Counted from the first letter of the stretch, positions 9,849 to 18,012 are shown. The stretch is 64,000 bases of DNA from CADDYT01 sp035294125 (GCA_035294125.1 DATGLM010000084.1:124001-188000), one strand, 5' to 3'. Program-made: numbers and translations. The notes: generated by a model from the sequence alone, not told the origin.

Positions 9849-10802
9849 ATGCCAGATAAGAGAATCCTCGTCGTCGGTAGCCTCAACATGGATCAGATTG
9901 TGCGCGTCCCGCACCTGCCCCGGCTGGGCGAAACACTGCTGGGAGCAGGCTCGCTCAAGCTTGCGCCGGGAGGCAAAGGAGCGAACCAGGCCGTGGCAAT
10001 GGCACGGCTCGGCGCAAGCGTCGCCATGGCAGGGCGCGTCGGCGATGATCCCTTTGGAGAACGCCTCCTGAGTTCGTTACAAGGCGATGGCGTCAATATC
10101 GACCTCATCGCGGTTGATCAAGAGGAGGCAAGTGGCACGGCCTTTATTTTTCTGGTGCCGGATGGGGACAACGCCATCGTGGTAGCGGCGGGCGCCAATA
10201 TGCGCGTGGGAGAGGATAGCAGCCAGCTCGCACGCATCAATAATGCTCTCGCCGGGACACAGGCGCTGGTGATGCAACTAGAAATTCCCATCGAGACAGT
10301 AATCTCACTGGCAGCCGCCGGATATCATGCAGGCGTTCCGGTCGTCATCAACCTGGCTCCCGCGCAGCCACTGCCGGAGGAGACGCTGCGCCGACTCTCG
10401 CTGCTGATCGTCAACAAGAACGAGGCCAGCCTGCTCAGCGGGCAGCGCGTGGACTCACTGGAAGACGCACGTATCGTGGCAACAGTCCTGCGCGAAAAGG
10501 GCATCAAACAGGTCGCAATCACCCTGGGCGCGCAGGGGGCACTGCTGGCAACAGGCAATGATAACGGGAGCACCCGTACCATCTACCAGTCCTCGCCGCC
10601 TGTACAGGTCGTGGATACCACCGCAGCAGGTGACTGCTTCGTGGGAGCACTCACCGTTGCGCTGACGGAGGGCTACACTTCCGAAGCAGCGCTAAAATTC
10701 GCCGTCTCTGCCAGCGCCCTGAAGGTGACGAAATTTGGCGCACAACCCGGCCTGCCCACACGAGCTGAAGTTGAGGCATTTGAACGCTCCATTGGAGCGT
10801 AG
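9849..10802 (+). CDS. rbsK: Ribokinase (PfkB family)
   Basis: About 317 residues. It catalyses ATP-dependent phosphorylation of ribose to ribose 5-phosphate. Signatures: the N-terminal GSLNMDQIVRVPHLPR strand, the GGKGANQAVAMARLG di-glycine hinge, and DTTAAGDCFVGAL, which holds the catalytic Asp and anion hole. Family length is about 300. The frame is open further upstream, but ATG 9849 has AGGAG about ten bases before it and marks the start of similarity. The nucleoside hydrolase 85 bases downstream releases ribose, so the two make a coherent ribose salvage unit. Confidence 0.9.
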   Translation: MPDKRILVVGSLNMDQIVRVPHLPRLGETLLGAGSLKLAPGGKGANQAVAMARLGASVAMAGRVGDDPFGERLLSSLQGDGVNIDLIAVDQEEASGTAFIFLVPDGDNAIVVAAGANMRVGEDSSQLARINNALAGTQALVMQLEIPIETVISLAAAGYHAGVPVVINLAPAQPLPEETLRRLSLLIVNKNEASLLSGQRVDSLEDARIVATVLREKGIKQVAITLGAQGALLATGNDNGSTRTIYQSSPPVQVVDTTAAGDCFVGALTVALTEGYTSEAALKFAVSASALKVTKFGAQPGLPTRAEVEAFERSIGA

Positions 10803-10887
10803 CGCACTCCTGCCTCGTACTTATCTTAATGGCATGCGAGAGGGCTTTCCGAAAGATAGATAATTCAGGAGATGAAGAGGTTTTTCT

Positions 10888-11835
10888 ATGCCACGCATTA
10901 TTCTTGATACCGACCCTGGCATTGACGACGCATTAGCCATCTTTCTCGCTATTGCATCGCCAGAGATACAGCTTGAGGCCATCACAACAGTGAGCGGGAA
11001 CGTTCCTGTCGAGCAGACGACGCGCAACGCGCTGGCGCTGCTGGAACTGGCCGGAAGCCCGGATATTCCCGTTGCACGCGGCAGCGCCCGCCCGCTTGTA
11101 CGCAGGCCAGTTGACGCCGCCTACGTGCATGGCCACAATGGGCTGGGTGACGTTGAACTGCCCGCCCCCAAAATCAAGCCCGTCGCGCAGCATGCGGTAG
11201 ACCTGATTATCGCGAGAGTCATGGCCGCGCCGGGCGAGATTACCCTTGTGGCAATCGGTCCGCTGACCAACCTGGCCCTTGCTGTGCGCACAGAGCCGCG
11301 TATCGCCCAGCGCGTGCGCGAGGTAGTCATCATGGGTGGTGCGCTGCGCGTACCGGGCAATACCACCCCTGCCGCCGAATTCAACATTTATGCCGACCCA
11401 CAGGCTGCCTCTATCGTCTTGCACGCCGGCTGGCCCACTCGCCTCGTCTCGCTCGACGTGACCAATATTACCTGCCTGCAACGCGAACAGGTGAATCTGC
11501 TGGCTCTCTCTAACAGCAAGGTAACGAAATTCATCCAGCGTATGCTCGATTACTACTTCGATGTCTTCGGCCCCGTCTACGGTGTCAGCGCTTTCCAGAT
11601 GCATGACCCGCTCGCGCTGGCAGCTTCCTTCCAGCCCGATCTCATTACCTGGGAGAACAGTTTCGTCGATGTCGAACTCAATGGTACCCTCACCCTCGGC
11701 GAGACTGTTGGCTACTTCCACCGCCCCAACGCGCCCGCGCCTAACACCAGGGTCTCCGTCTCCGTCGACTCCAAACAGTTCATTAACCTCTTCATGAAAC
11801 GCATTGAAGCCTATTACTACAAAGGCAAATCATAG
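10888..11835 (+). CDS. Inosine/uridine-preferring nucleoside hydrolase
   Basis: A 315-residue member of the IunH/Rih family, which hydrolyses ribonucleosides to base and ribose. The N-terminal IILDTDPGIDDALAI motif carries the calcium-binding Asp cluster; VHGHNGLGDV, VAIGPLTNLALA and FNIYADPQAA are further family blocks, and a late MHDPLALAA supplies the last metal-binding Asp. GGAGATGAAGAGG precedes the ATG. It follows ribokinase on the same strand and probably supplies its substrate. A hairpin follows the stop codon. Confidence 0.9.
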   Translation: MPRIILDTDPGIDDALAIFLAIASPEIQLEAITTVSGNVPVEQTTRNALALLELAGSPDIPVARGSARPLVRRPVDAAYVHGHNGLGDVELPAPKIKPVAQHAVDLIIARVMAAPGEITLVAIGPLTNLALAVRTEPRIAQRVREVVIMGGALRVPGNTTPAAEFNIYADPQAASIVLHAGWPTRLVSLDVTNITCLQREQVNLLALSNSKVTKFIQRMLDYYFDVFGPVYGVSAFQMHDPLALAASFQPDLITWENSFVDVELNGTLTLGETVGYFHRPNAPAPNTRVSVSVDSKQFINLFMKRIEAYYYKGKS

Positions 11836-11840
11836 AGCAA

Positions 11841-11878
11841 TTACTCCCTGTTGGGTATGAAATCCCAACAGGGAGTAA
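11841..11878 (+). terminator. Hairpin after nucleoside hydrolase
   Basis: A perfect 15-bp inverted repeat (TTACTCCCTGTTGGG with its complement) with an 8-base loop, six bases past the stop codon. There is no T tract after it, so it may act as an mRNA 3' end stabiliser rather than an intrinsic terminator. Confidence 0.55.
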
Positions 11879-12287
11879 ACGAAGCAGTACCGGGTTATGA
11901 CTTTCTTTTACGCTCAGTAAAAGAACGCACTAGCATTCTCCTGCATCATAGTCGCTACGGGAGAGCCGCGACGCGTTATTGTTACCCGCTCACTCTCATC
12001 CAAAAGCTCCGGCAGGTGCATTATCTCCTCTCTTAATTTAGTAATCGGGATCATTGCTGCATCCTCTCTCATTATTTTCTCACTTTCGTCGTCATTGGTT
12101 GCCTACGCATGCTACCATCTACATGTACATGTAGATGTACGCCTTGTCAAGAGCAATTAGTCCAGCCTTCAAAGTCATCTCTTGCCACTTTGACATTCGC
12201 TGGCAGATACGTTATATTACAGGAAGAAATTCCGACTGACTCACTCGGATTAGTGAGATAGGGACGATAGACAAAGGAGCCACTGGC
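11879..12287. other. Intergenic region with a palindromic site
   Basis: About 410 bases with no supported gene. The one notable element is the 22-bp palindrome at 12116-12137. A 61-codon open frame near 11851 overlaps the preceding hairpin and has no family features, so I do not call it. Confidence 0.4.
12116..12137. promoter_or_regulatory. 22-bp perfect palindrome, candidate operator
   Basis: The half-site CATCTACATGT is followed by its exact complement, giving a perfect dyad with no spacer. It lies about 150 bases upstream of the SufT-domain gene. ATGT/ACAT half-sites are common in PadR, TetR and MarR operators, but no such regulator lies beside it, so the binding protein is unknown. Confidence 0.45.
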
Positions 12288-12599
12288 ATGGCAAAAATTA
12301 ACGAAGCTGAAGTAATGGACGCATTGCGCGAATGCTATGACCCGGAAATCCCGGTCAACATCGTCGACCTCGGCCTGGTCTATGCGGTAGAAACCGATGA
12401 CGAGACAGGCAATGTGCATATAACGATGACACTGACCGCTCTTGGCTGCCCGCTTGCAGGTGAGGTAGTCGAGGAGATAGAGATGCGCGTGGGTCAGGTC
12501 GAAAATGTCAAATCCTGTAAGGTTGATCTCACCTTTGACCCTCCCTGGTCGCCCGACCGCATGACCGAAGACGCCAAGTGGGAACTTGGCATGATTTAA
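12288..12599 (+). CDS. MIP18/SufT-domain (DUF59) metal-sulfur cluster assembly factor
   Basis: A 103-residue single-domain protein. The family helps mature iron-sulfur proteins and includes SufT, PaaD and the eukaryotic CIA factor MIP18. The core blocks are visible: LRECYDPEIPVNIVDLGLVY near the N terminus, the TMTLTALGCPLAGEV segment with its conserved Cys, and VDLTFDPPWSPDRM at the C terminus. The usual length is 95-110. ATG 12288 has AAAGGAG ten bases upstream. It stands alone here, not in a suf operon, so the client protein is unknown. Confidence 0.9.
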   Translation: MAKINEAEVMDALRECYDPEIPVNIVDLGLVYAVETDDETGNVHITMTLTALGCPLAGEVVEEIEMRVGQVENVKSCKVDLTFDPPWSPDRMTEDAKWELGMI

Positions 12600-12907
12600 T
12601 CCTCTCCATAAAGTCCTGATATCTTCCTATATTGTTGTCCTTTATTGTATACTATCTCTACCTCGCGTAGGGTGCAGATGAAGAAATGATACCGGGAGGA
12701 CAGCAATATGGGGATATCCGGGCAAGGTCGGCGGTGAGTCGGGATGAGATACTTCCGATATCCCCTCCACCTTCCATTTTCTCGCCATCCTGTCTTAAAT
12801 ATCGATACTGTTCGCGTTCTTTCTCTGAAGCAGGCAGTCTCTATTCGCTTTTGCGCCATGTCCTGCCGATCTATTTTTACAGATCACTGGAACGGGAGAT
12901 TATTTGT
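12600..12907. other. Leader region with a 9-bp inverted repeat
   Basis: About 308 bases before the zinc-ribbon gene. GGGGATATC at 12710-12718 is complementary to GATATCCCC at 12757-12765, enclosing 38 bases. An open frame runs in from 12686, but its sequence is low in family character and the zinc-ribbon start at 12908 is clearly better. Confidence 0.4.
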
Positions 12908-14074
12908 ATGAACTGTCCCTCATGTGGCAAGATGCTGCCGCCAGATGCCACTTTTTGTCCAAACTGCGGCGCTCCAATCTCCGCCGAGTCTTCTTTGCCA
13001 ACGCAGACATATATCGAGAATGAGCCTGGAAGGGCCGAAGCAACACTGCCCGCAGAACCCGGCCTCTTTCGGGAAAGCGTTTCACTGCCACAGCTATCCC
13101 CGTGGTCAACGCCACCACCTCCGCCTGCCCAGACACAACTTCCTGCGGGCAATACGCCGCCCCCGCCCCCCTTATCATCTATGCCCCCGTCAGGCTTCGC
13201 ACCTGTCCCCACGTCAGGCAGCCGGGGACTCTCCAAGGGCATGATCATTCTGATCGGGGTGCTCGCGGCGCTGCTCATTCTCGCCGGGAGCGGCCTCATC
13301 TATTATGCCGCTGTCTATCATCCGGCCCAGTTGCACGCGGAGGCAACGGCCACTGTCCAGGCTATCGATACACAGCAGGCAAACATGACCGCGACCGCTA
13401 ACACCGAGGCCACGGGTACGGCCATTGCCGAAGCCAACGCGACTGCCACAGCGAATGCTCAGGCGACAGCACAGGCCGTGGCAACGGCAACAGCGCTGGC
13501 AAACATCTATACCCAGGCCACGAGTGGCGCACCCACACTCAATGATCCCCTGAGCTACCCCAATAACTGGGTGGCCGAATACGGCACGAGCGGGGGAAGC
13601 TGCAACTTCTCAGCAGGTGCGTACCACATTACCGAACCCAACAAAGGGTACTTCCTCTACTGTCCCGCGCAGGGCAGCAACTTCAGCAACCTCACCTTCC
13701 AGGTCAACATCGACATCATTGTGGGTGACTTCGCCGGTATTGGCATTCGCAGCAACGAAACGACGGGCAGCGCCTATTACTTCACTATCTACACAGACGG
13801 CTCCTACGATTTCTCCGTCTGGAAGAACAACAACGGCGATGACTCGCGCTCCCTGCAAAGCGGCAACTCACCGAGCATCAAAAGCGGCCACAATCAGATC
13901 AACCTGGTCACAATCATTGCGCGCAATCACACATTTTATTTCTACGTCAACAAACATTACATCGCCACCGCGCAGGATAGTTCTTTCAGCTCGGGAGAAA
14001 TCGGCCTGTTCGCCGGTGACCAGACCCATTCCGCCGATGTCGCCTTCAGCAACGCCGAGGTATGGAGCCTTTGA
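12908..14074 (+). CDS. Zinc-ribbon, single-pass membrane protein with extracellular LamG-like domain
   Basis: About 388 residues. Order: zinc ribbon at the N terminus (Cys3, Cys6, Cys17, Cys20), a proline-rich linker (60-100), one membrane helix (about 112-135, IILIGVLAALLILAG), a low-complexity Ala/Thr/Gln stalk (about 140-205), then a concanavalin-like beta-sandwich (DUF1080/LamG type) with the blocks GIGIRSNE, YYFTIYTDGSYDFSVWK and SGEIGLFAG. The topology implied is a cytoplasmic zinc ribbon and an outward-facing, possibly sugar-binding domain. Function is not known. The next gene encodes a paralogue without the zinc ribbon. I chose ATG 12908 because it starts the zinc ribbon. Confidence 0.75.
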   Translation: MNCPSCGKMLPPDATFCPNCGAPISAESSLPTQTYIENEPGRAEATLPAEPGLFRESVSLPQLSPWSTPPPPPAQTQLPAGNTPPPPPLSSMPPSGFAPVPTSGSRGLSKGMIILIGVLAALLILAGSGLIYYAAVYHPAQLHAEATATVQAIDTQQANMTATANTEATGTAIAEANATATANAQATAQAVATATALANIYTQATSGAPTLNDPLSYPNNWVAEYGTSGGSCNFSAGAYHITEPNKGYFLYCPAQGSNFSNLTFQVNIDIIVGDFAGIGIRSNETTGSAYYFTIYTDGSYDFSVWKNNNGDDSRSLQSGNSPSIKSGHNQINLVTIIARNHTFYFYVNKHYIATAQDSSFSSGEIGLFAGDQTHSADVAFSNAEVWSL

Positions 14075-14163
14075 CATCTGTGATACTATAAAAGCGTTCG
14101 CAACTATGTTTATTTGTTTACTACAGTCGAGCTTTCATAAATGCTCATGCGATGACGGAGCTT

Positions 14164-14213
14164 GAGAGCATATGGTGTACTGCGCACCATACCGCCGGAT
14201 GGCATATGCTCTC
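14164..14213. promoter_or_regulatory. Nested inverted repeat between the two stalk-protein genes
   Basis: GAGAGCATATG at 14164-14174 is complementary to CATATGCTCTC at 14203-14213. Inside it, TATGGTG and CACCATA form a second 7-bp stem. No T run follows, so a leader structure or processing site is as likely as a terminator. Confidence 0.45.
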
Positions 14214-14244
14214 AGGGTTTTGCTGGAAAAGAGGATGCATTGTG

Positions 14245-15303
14245 ATGGCTGATGAACAATTCTCGCGGCCAGCAGATGGTATTTCATCCGGCGATATCGA
14301 TGTAACAGTGCCTGATCTTCCCCTCAGAATTCGTTCCAGCACCGCCCCGAACGGCACCATCTCTCACGACCCAACGATTGCGATCTGGCCGCCACCCTAC
14401 CCTATGTATCGACGGCACGAGACGCTCTCTCCGGCAACGCTCGCCTTCATTATCGTCCTTGTCACCCTCCTTTTCGCCGGGGGCCTGAGCCTTGCTAGCT
14501 ATTCCGCTACGGAGCAGTACCGCACTAATTTGAATACGCAGGCCGCACTTGAGGCACAGGCGACAGAGCGCGTCTACGCCAGCGTCACCGCTCAGGTTCA
14601 GGCTACCAGCCAGGTACTGGCGACGGTACAGGCCCATATCGACGCGACAGCCACTGCTCAGGCCAATGCCATAGCAACGGCGACGGCGCAGGTGAATCAG
14701 GCCACAGCAACCGCAACCGCTTTTCAAGGCATGCTTTCTACAGTCACCAGCGGCACTGCGGCCCTGGATGACTCTCTAAGCGATAATACGCAGCATAACC
14801 ACTGGGACGAGGGGGCAACGAAAACCGGCCATTGTATATTCACCAAAAATGCTTACCAGGCCAGCGAATCGTTGCAAGGCTATCTTCAGCCCTGCATTGC
14901 CGAATCTACGGACTTCAGCAACCTCGTCTACCAGGTGCAATTGAGTATCACTCAGGGCAATCAGGGCGGCATCCTCTTCCGCGCCGATGGCGCAAACGGC
15001 ACGTTTTATCTCTTCCGCGTCGGCACTGATGGCTCCTACGCCTTTGATCTCTACAATGGCAGCAAACACAGCGCTACCCTCGCCAGCGGCTATAGCACTG
15101 CTATCACCACCGGCCTTAATCAAAGCAACCAGCTTGCCGTCTATGCACGGGGCAGCACTTTCTCCCTCTTTGCCAACGGACAGTACATCACCAGTCTCAA
15201 GGATGGAACGCTGAGCAGCGGCCAGATCGGTGTCGCCGCCCTTGATTACAACGTCCCCTCACAGGTCACGTTCAGCAATGCCCGGGTCTGGATAATCAGT
15301 TGA
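14245..15303 (+). CDS. Single-pass membrane protein with stalk and LamG-like domain (paralogue)
   Basis: About 352 residues. It repeats the plan of the preceding gene from the membrane helix on: TM (LAFIIVLVTLLFAGGLSLA), an Ala/Thr/Gln-rich stalk (QATERVYASVTAQVQATSQ and similar), and the same beta-sandwich with GGILFRADG, FYLFRVGTDGSYAFDLY and SGQIGVAALD. The zinc ribbon is missing; the cytoplasmic part is instead an acidic, proline-containing segment. ATG 14245 has AAGAGGA about nine bases upstream. The two genes look like a tandem duplication whose cytoplasmic ends diverged. Function unknown. Confidence 0.75.
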   Translation: MADEQFSRPADGISSGDIDVTVPDLPLRIRSSTAPNGTISHDPTIAIWPPPYPMYRRHETLSPATLAFIIVLVTLLFAGGLSLASYSATEQYRTNLNTQAALEAQATERVYASVTAQVQATSQVLATVQAHIDATATAQANAIATATAQVNQATATATAFQGMLSTVTSGTAALDDSLSDNTQHNHWDEGATKTGHCIFTKNAYQASESLQGYLQPCIAESTDFSNLVYQVQLSITQGNQGGILFRADGANGTFYLFRVGTDGSYAFDLYNGSKHSATLASGYSTAITTGLNQSNQLAVYARGSTFSLFANGQYITSLKDGTLSSGQIGVAALDYNVPSQVTFSNARVWIIS

Positions 15304-15310
15304 AAAATGC

Positions 15311-15339
15311 TTGACAAATCACTAAAGTACTGCTATGCT
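15311..15339 (+). promoter_or_regulatory. Sigma-70 type promoter for the serS leader
   Basis: TTGACA at 15311-15316 and TATGCT at 15334-15339 with an exact 17-base spacer. Transcription is expected to start near 15346, just before the T-box leader. The -35 begins eight bases past the previous stop codon. Confidence 0.8.
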
Positions 15340-15345
15340 GAGAGC

Positions 15346-15616
15346 AACAAAATATATATCATAGTGGCGATGAACAGGACAAGTATCTCTGGTTGAGCGG
15401 CAGAGAGCTGCGGGTCGGTGCAACGCAGCAGCCGGCAAGGGAGAAATCCACCTGGGAGCCAGCGTGCCAAGCGCCTCCGGTACCCTACCGTTAGCGGGTG
15501 TAACGAGTGTCTCCTTCTCTACTATGCAATGAGATCGAGACGAATCAAGGTGGCACCACGGCTTGCGTTTACTTCAGCGTTGTCGTCCTTACGGAATGGA
15601 CGACAACGCTTTTTTG
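15346..15616 (+). promoter_or_regulatory. T-box riboswitch (tRNA-Ser sensing)
   Basis: The leader carries T-box hallmarks in order: a Stem I region with CAGAGAG and GGTCGGTG blocks, a candidate serine specifier TCC at 15447-15449, the T-box core AAGGTGGCACCACGG at 15547-15561, then the terminator. The bulge that pairs with the tRNA 3' end reads UGGC, which would pair with GCCA; tRNA-Ser normally has G at position 73, so this agrees with the specifier. Uncharged tRNA-Ser should favour the antiterminator and raise serS expression. The specifier assignment is less certain than the T-box itself. Confidence 0.9.
15577..15615 (+). terminator. Regulated terminator of the T-box leader
   Basis: GCGTTGTCGTCC pairs with GGACGACAACGC across a 9-base loop, followed by a run of T. 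The hairpin lies directly downstream of the T-box core, as expected for the competing terminator. Confidence 0.9.
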
Positions 15617-15660
15617 TTGTTATTGGAGCTGTCCTATGGCTATAGGAAAGGAAATGGCGT

Positions 15661-16953
15661 ATGTTAGACTTAGCATTTATTCGCAGCAATCCTGAGGTTG
15701 TCAAGGAGGCTGCACGTCTCAAAAACAATCCTATCGATATCGATTACCTGCTCGATGTCGACCGGCGGGTGCTCGAACTGCAACGCCAGGTAGAGGAACT
15801 GCGCGCGCAGCAGAACCAGGTATCGCGGCGCGTGAAAGAGGCGGGCAAGGACAAAGCCCTGCGCGAGCAGTTGATCGCCGAGGGGCGGCAACTGGCCGAA
15901 CAGATCAAGGCTCTGGAGCCGCAGTTGAGCGCCCTGACTGAGGAACGCTACCAGTTGCTTCTGCTCGTCCCCAACATTCCCGATGAGAGCGCGCCCATCG
16001 GCGTGGACGAGAGCGCCAACGTTCCCATTCGCTACTGGGGAACGATTCCGACCTTCAACTTCGAGCCGCTGGACCACTACTCACTGATGCAGACGCTCGA
16101 TCTGGTAGATATTGAGCGCGGGGTCAAGGTCGCGGGGTCGCGTAGCTACATTCTCAAAGGCGATGCCGCCCGCCTCGAACTGGCCCTGATGAACTTCGCG
16201 CTTGACCGTATCGCTCAGAAGGGTTTTACCCCTTTGATCGTTCCGGCGATGGCGCGTGAATTCGCCTTCATCGGCAACGGCCAGTTCCCAAAGGGCCGCG
16301 AGCAGGTCTATAAGATCGAGAACGAGGAACTCTTCCTCGTCGGCACGGCAGAGGTAGCCATCACGGGCATGTTCAAGGATGAGATTCTCAATGTCGAAGA
16401 CCTGCCCATGACCTTCGTCGCCTTCTGCCCCTGCTTCCGTCAGGAGGCCGGAACCTACGGCAAGGACACACGTGGTGTCTTCCGCGTACATCAATTCAAC
16501 AAAGTGGAGCAGTATGTCATCTGCCGGGCCAGTCATGAAGAGTCGGTCCGCTGGCACGAGCAGTTGATCAAGAATGCGGAGGAACTGGTACAGGCGCTGG
16601 AACTGCCCTATCGGGTCGTCAACGTCAGCACGGGCGACATGGGCGACGGCAAGGTCGGCATGTACGACCTCGAATGCTGGGTACCGAGCGAGGGTCGCTA
16701 CCGCGAGACGCATTCGTGCTCGTACTTCCACGAGTGGCAGGCGCGCCGCGCCAACATCCGCTACCGCGACAGCGACGGCAAGGTGAGGTTCGTCCACACG
16801 CTCAACAACACCGCCATTGCCTCGCCGCGCATCCTCATCCCGCTCATCGAGACGCACCAGCAGCCCGACGGCTCGATCCGCATTCCCGAGGCCCTGCGCT
16901 CCTATATGGGAGGCCAGGAGTATATCCGGCCACACGAGAAGGCCAGTGTGTAA
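15661..16953 (+). CDS. serS: Seryl-tRNA synthetase
   Basis: A 430-residue class II aminoacyl-tRNA synthetase that charges tRNA-Ser. The N-terminal tRNA-binding coiled-coil arm runs from about residue 30 to 100 (heptad-rich LQRQVEELRAQQNQVSRRVKEA). Class II motif 2 is FRQEAGTYGKDTRGVFRVHQF and motif 3 lies around LNNTAIASPRILIPLIET. Length is normal for the family. AGGAAA precedes ATG 15661. The gene sits under a serine T-box and a strong promoter. A 76-bp palindrome follows the stop codon and likely ends transcription. Confidence 0.97.
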   Translation: MLDLAFIRSNPEVVKEAARLKNNPIDIDYLLDVDRRVLELQRQVEELRAQQNQVSRRVKEAGKDKALREQLIAEGRQLAEQIKALEPQLSALTEERYQLLLLVPNIPDESAPIGVDESANVPIRYWGTIPTFNFEPLDHYSLMQTLDLVDIERGVKVAGSRSYILKGDAARLELALMNFALDRIAQKGFTPLIVPAMAREFAFIGNGQFPKGREQVYKIENEELFLVGTAEVAITGMFKDEILNVEDLPMTFVAFCPCFRQEAGTYGKDTRGVFRVHQFNKVEQYVICRASHEESVRWHEQLIKNAEELVQALELPYRVVNVSTGDMGDGKVGMYDLECWVPSEGRYRETHSCSYFHEWQARRANIRYRDSDGKVRFVHTLNNTAIASPRILIPLIETHQQPDGSIRIPEALRSYMGGQEYIRPHEKASV

Positions 16954-16958
16954 GGTAA

Positions 16959-17034
16959 TGTGAAGGAGAGAAAAGCGGATGAGCCTTGATCGTGCGCGCA
17001 CGATCAAGGCTCATCCGCTTTTCTCTCCTTCACA
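16959..17034. repeat. 76-bp perfect palindrome, bidirectional hairpin
   Basis: Every base from 16959 to 16996 is complementary to its partner in 17034 to 16997, with no loop or mismatch; the centre reads CGTGCG/CGCACG. It starts six bases after the serS stop and ends within the stop codon region of the minus-strand phosphodiesterase fragment. On RNA it would form a very stable hairpin from either strand. Intrinsic terminators normally have a loop, so the loop-free 38-bp arms suggest a foldback duplication. Confidence 0.9.
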
Positions 17035-17371
17035 CACGGATAATCTCTCCCCGGACATTAGGGAACTCCTGGCGTGCCAGCCGCTGGCGATTATGCGCAT
17101 CACCCAGGATATGCACGATGCCGATACGCACAGCGCCCACCATGATTTCGCGCTTGATGGGCAACGCCTTTACCACCTCGTCGCTCTCGACGTTGCCCTG
17201 CACGGCCACGACCGGCGCTATCGTCTCAAGCTCCTGCAGGACAGAAAGTACAGAAAAGTCTCCGGCGTGGATAATCAACTCCACGCCGTCAAAATGCTGC
17301 CCGACGACCTCCGGCAACTGCTTGAAATGCGGAATATGCGTATCTGAAATGACACCTATTTTTCTGAGCAT
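17030..17371 (-). pseudogene. MJ0936/YfcE-type phosphodiesterase, C-terminally truncated
   Basis: The frame from ATG 17371 encodes 113 residues; the family normally has 155-170. The metallophosphoesterase motifs DTH, HAGD and GNVE are present, followed by VHILGDAH, but the sequence stops before the GHSH/GHTH motif that completes the dinuclear metal site. The missing 45 or so residues are not found in another frame, and the stop lies at the edge of the 76-bp palindrome. GAGGTGAG precedes the ATG. Its former upstream neighbours were probably mntR-mntH, now 6.66 kb away because of the transposon. I expect no activity. Confidence 0.7.
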
Positions 17372-17381
17372 TGATTTCTCA

Positions 17382-17387
17382 CCTCTG
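17382..17387. repeat. Target-site duplication, left copy
   Basis: CCTCTG here is repeated at 24052-24057 directly outside the right end of the transposon. Six bases fits Tn552/Tn402-like transposition (5-6 bp). Confidence 0.85.
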
Positions 17388-17419
17388 TGTAAATCCCAAG
17401 ATTCTGCGGGAGATTTCTG
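17388..17419 (+). repeat. Left terminal inverted repeat
   Basis: 32 bases identical to the complement of 24020-24051. It starts TGT, the usual terminal triplet of this transposon group. The resolvase stop codon (17425-17427) lies just inside it. Confidence 0.9.
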
Positions 17420-17424
17420 CATAA

Positions 17425-18012
17425 TTACGCGGGCGGATCGGAGGGTCCCGATGCCTTCTTTGCCTCTCTGACATACCGGTACAAAGTTGAGCGGGAGATG
17501 CCAAGTGTTGAGCAAATATCGTCAATGGAGTGATGTGGGTCTTCAACCAAGCGCAGAGCCAGAGCAACTTTTCCGTTTGTCGAAAGTTTTTTGGGCCGAC
17601 CCCCCACACGCCCTCTTGCTCTTGCTGCGGCGAGTCCAGCATTGGTCCGCTCGCGAATCAGGTCGCGCTCAAATTCAGCCAGGGCTCCCATCAGGTGAAA
17701 AATCAGCTTTCCGCCTGGTGTGGTCGTGTCAATTTTCTCTGTTAGACTGATAAAATCGACTCCCCGATCTTTCAGGAGATTGAGTGTCTCGATGGGATCT
17801 TTGAGCGAACGTCCCAAACGGTCGAGCTTCCAGACGATCACGGTATCCCCCGGCCGCGCAAATGCCAGGAGTTGCTCCAACCCTTTGCGCTCAAATTTTG
17901 AGCCGGTCATGACATCGTTGAAATATTTTTCGCAGCCCGCTTCTTTCAGCGCATCTCTCTGGAGTGCCTCATTTTGCTCGTGTTTGGAAACGCGAATATA
18001 GCCAATCTTCAT
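17425..18012 (-). CDS. Serine recombinase / resolvase (TniR-like)
   Basis: About 195 residues. The catalytic domain starts MKIGYIRVSKHEQN, with the nucleophilic Ser in YIRVS; conserved Arg residues follow in LDRLGRSL and in ERDLIRERTNAGL. The C-terminal HTH reads SIDDICSTLGISRSTLYRYV. This is the small resolvase/invertase class that resolves cointegrates in Tn3, Tn552 and Tn402 elements. I chose ATG 18012, where the family similarity begins and AGAGG lies upstream. Its 3' end is in the left terminal repeat region. It is separated from tniAB by all the cargo, unlike the usual compact tniABQR order. Confidence 0.93.
   Translation of the reverse strand: MKIGYIRVSKHEQNEALQRDALKEAGCEKYFNDVMTGSKFERKGLEQLLAFARPGDTVIVWKLDRLGRSLKDPIETLNLLKDRGVDFISLTEKIDTTTPGGKLIFHLMGALAEFERDLIRERTNAGLAAARARGRVGGRPKKLSTNGKVALALRLVEDPHHSIDDICSTLGISRSTLYRYVREAKKASGPSDPPA

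Noticed and set aside
11851..12036. 61-codon open frame after the nucleoside hydrolase
   Set aside because: It starts within the terminal hairpin and shows no domain, membrane segment or convincing ribosome-binding site.
12686..12907. N-terminal extension of the zinc-ribbon protein
   Set aside because: The extension has no family character, lies over a leader hairpin, and the Met at 12908 directly starts the zinc ribbon.
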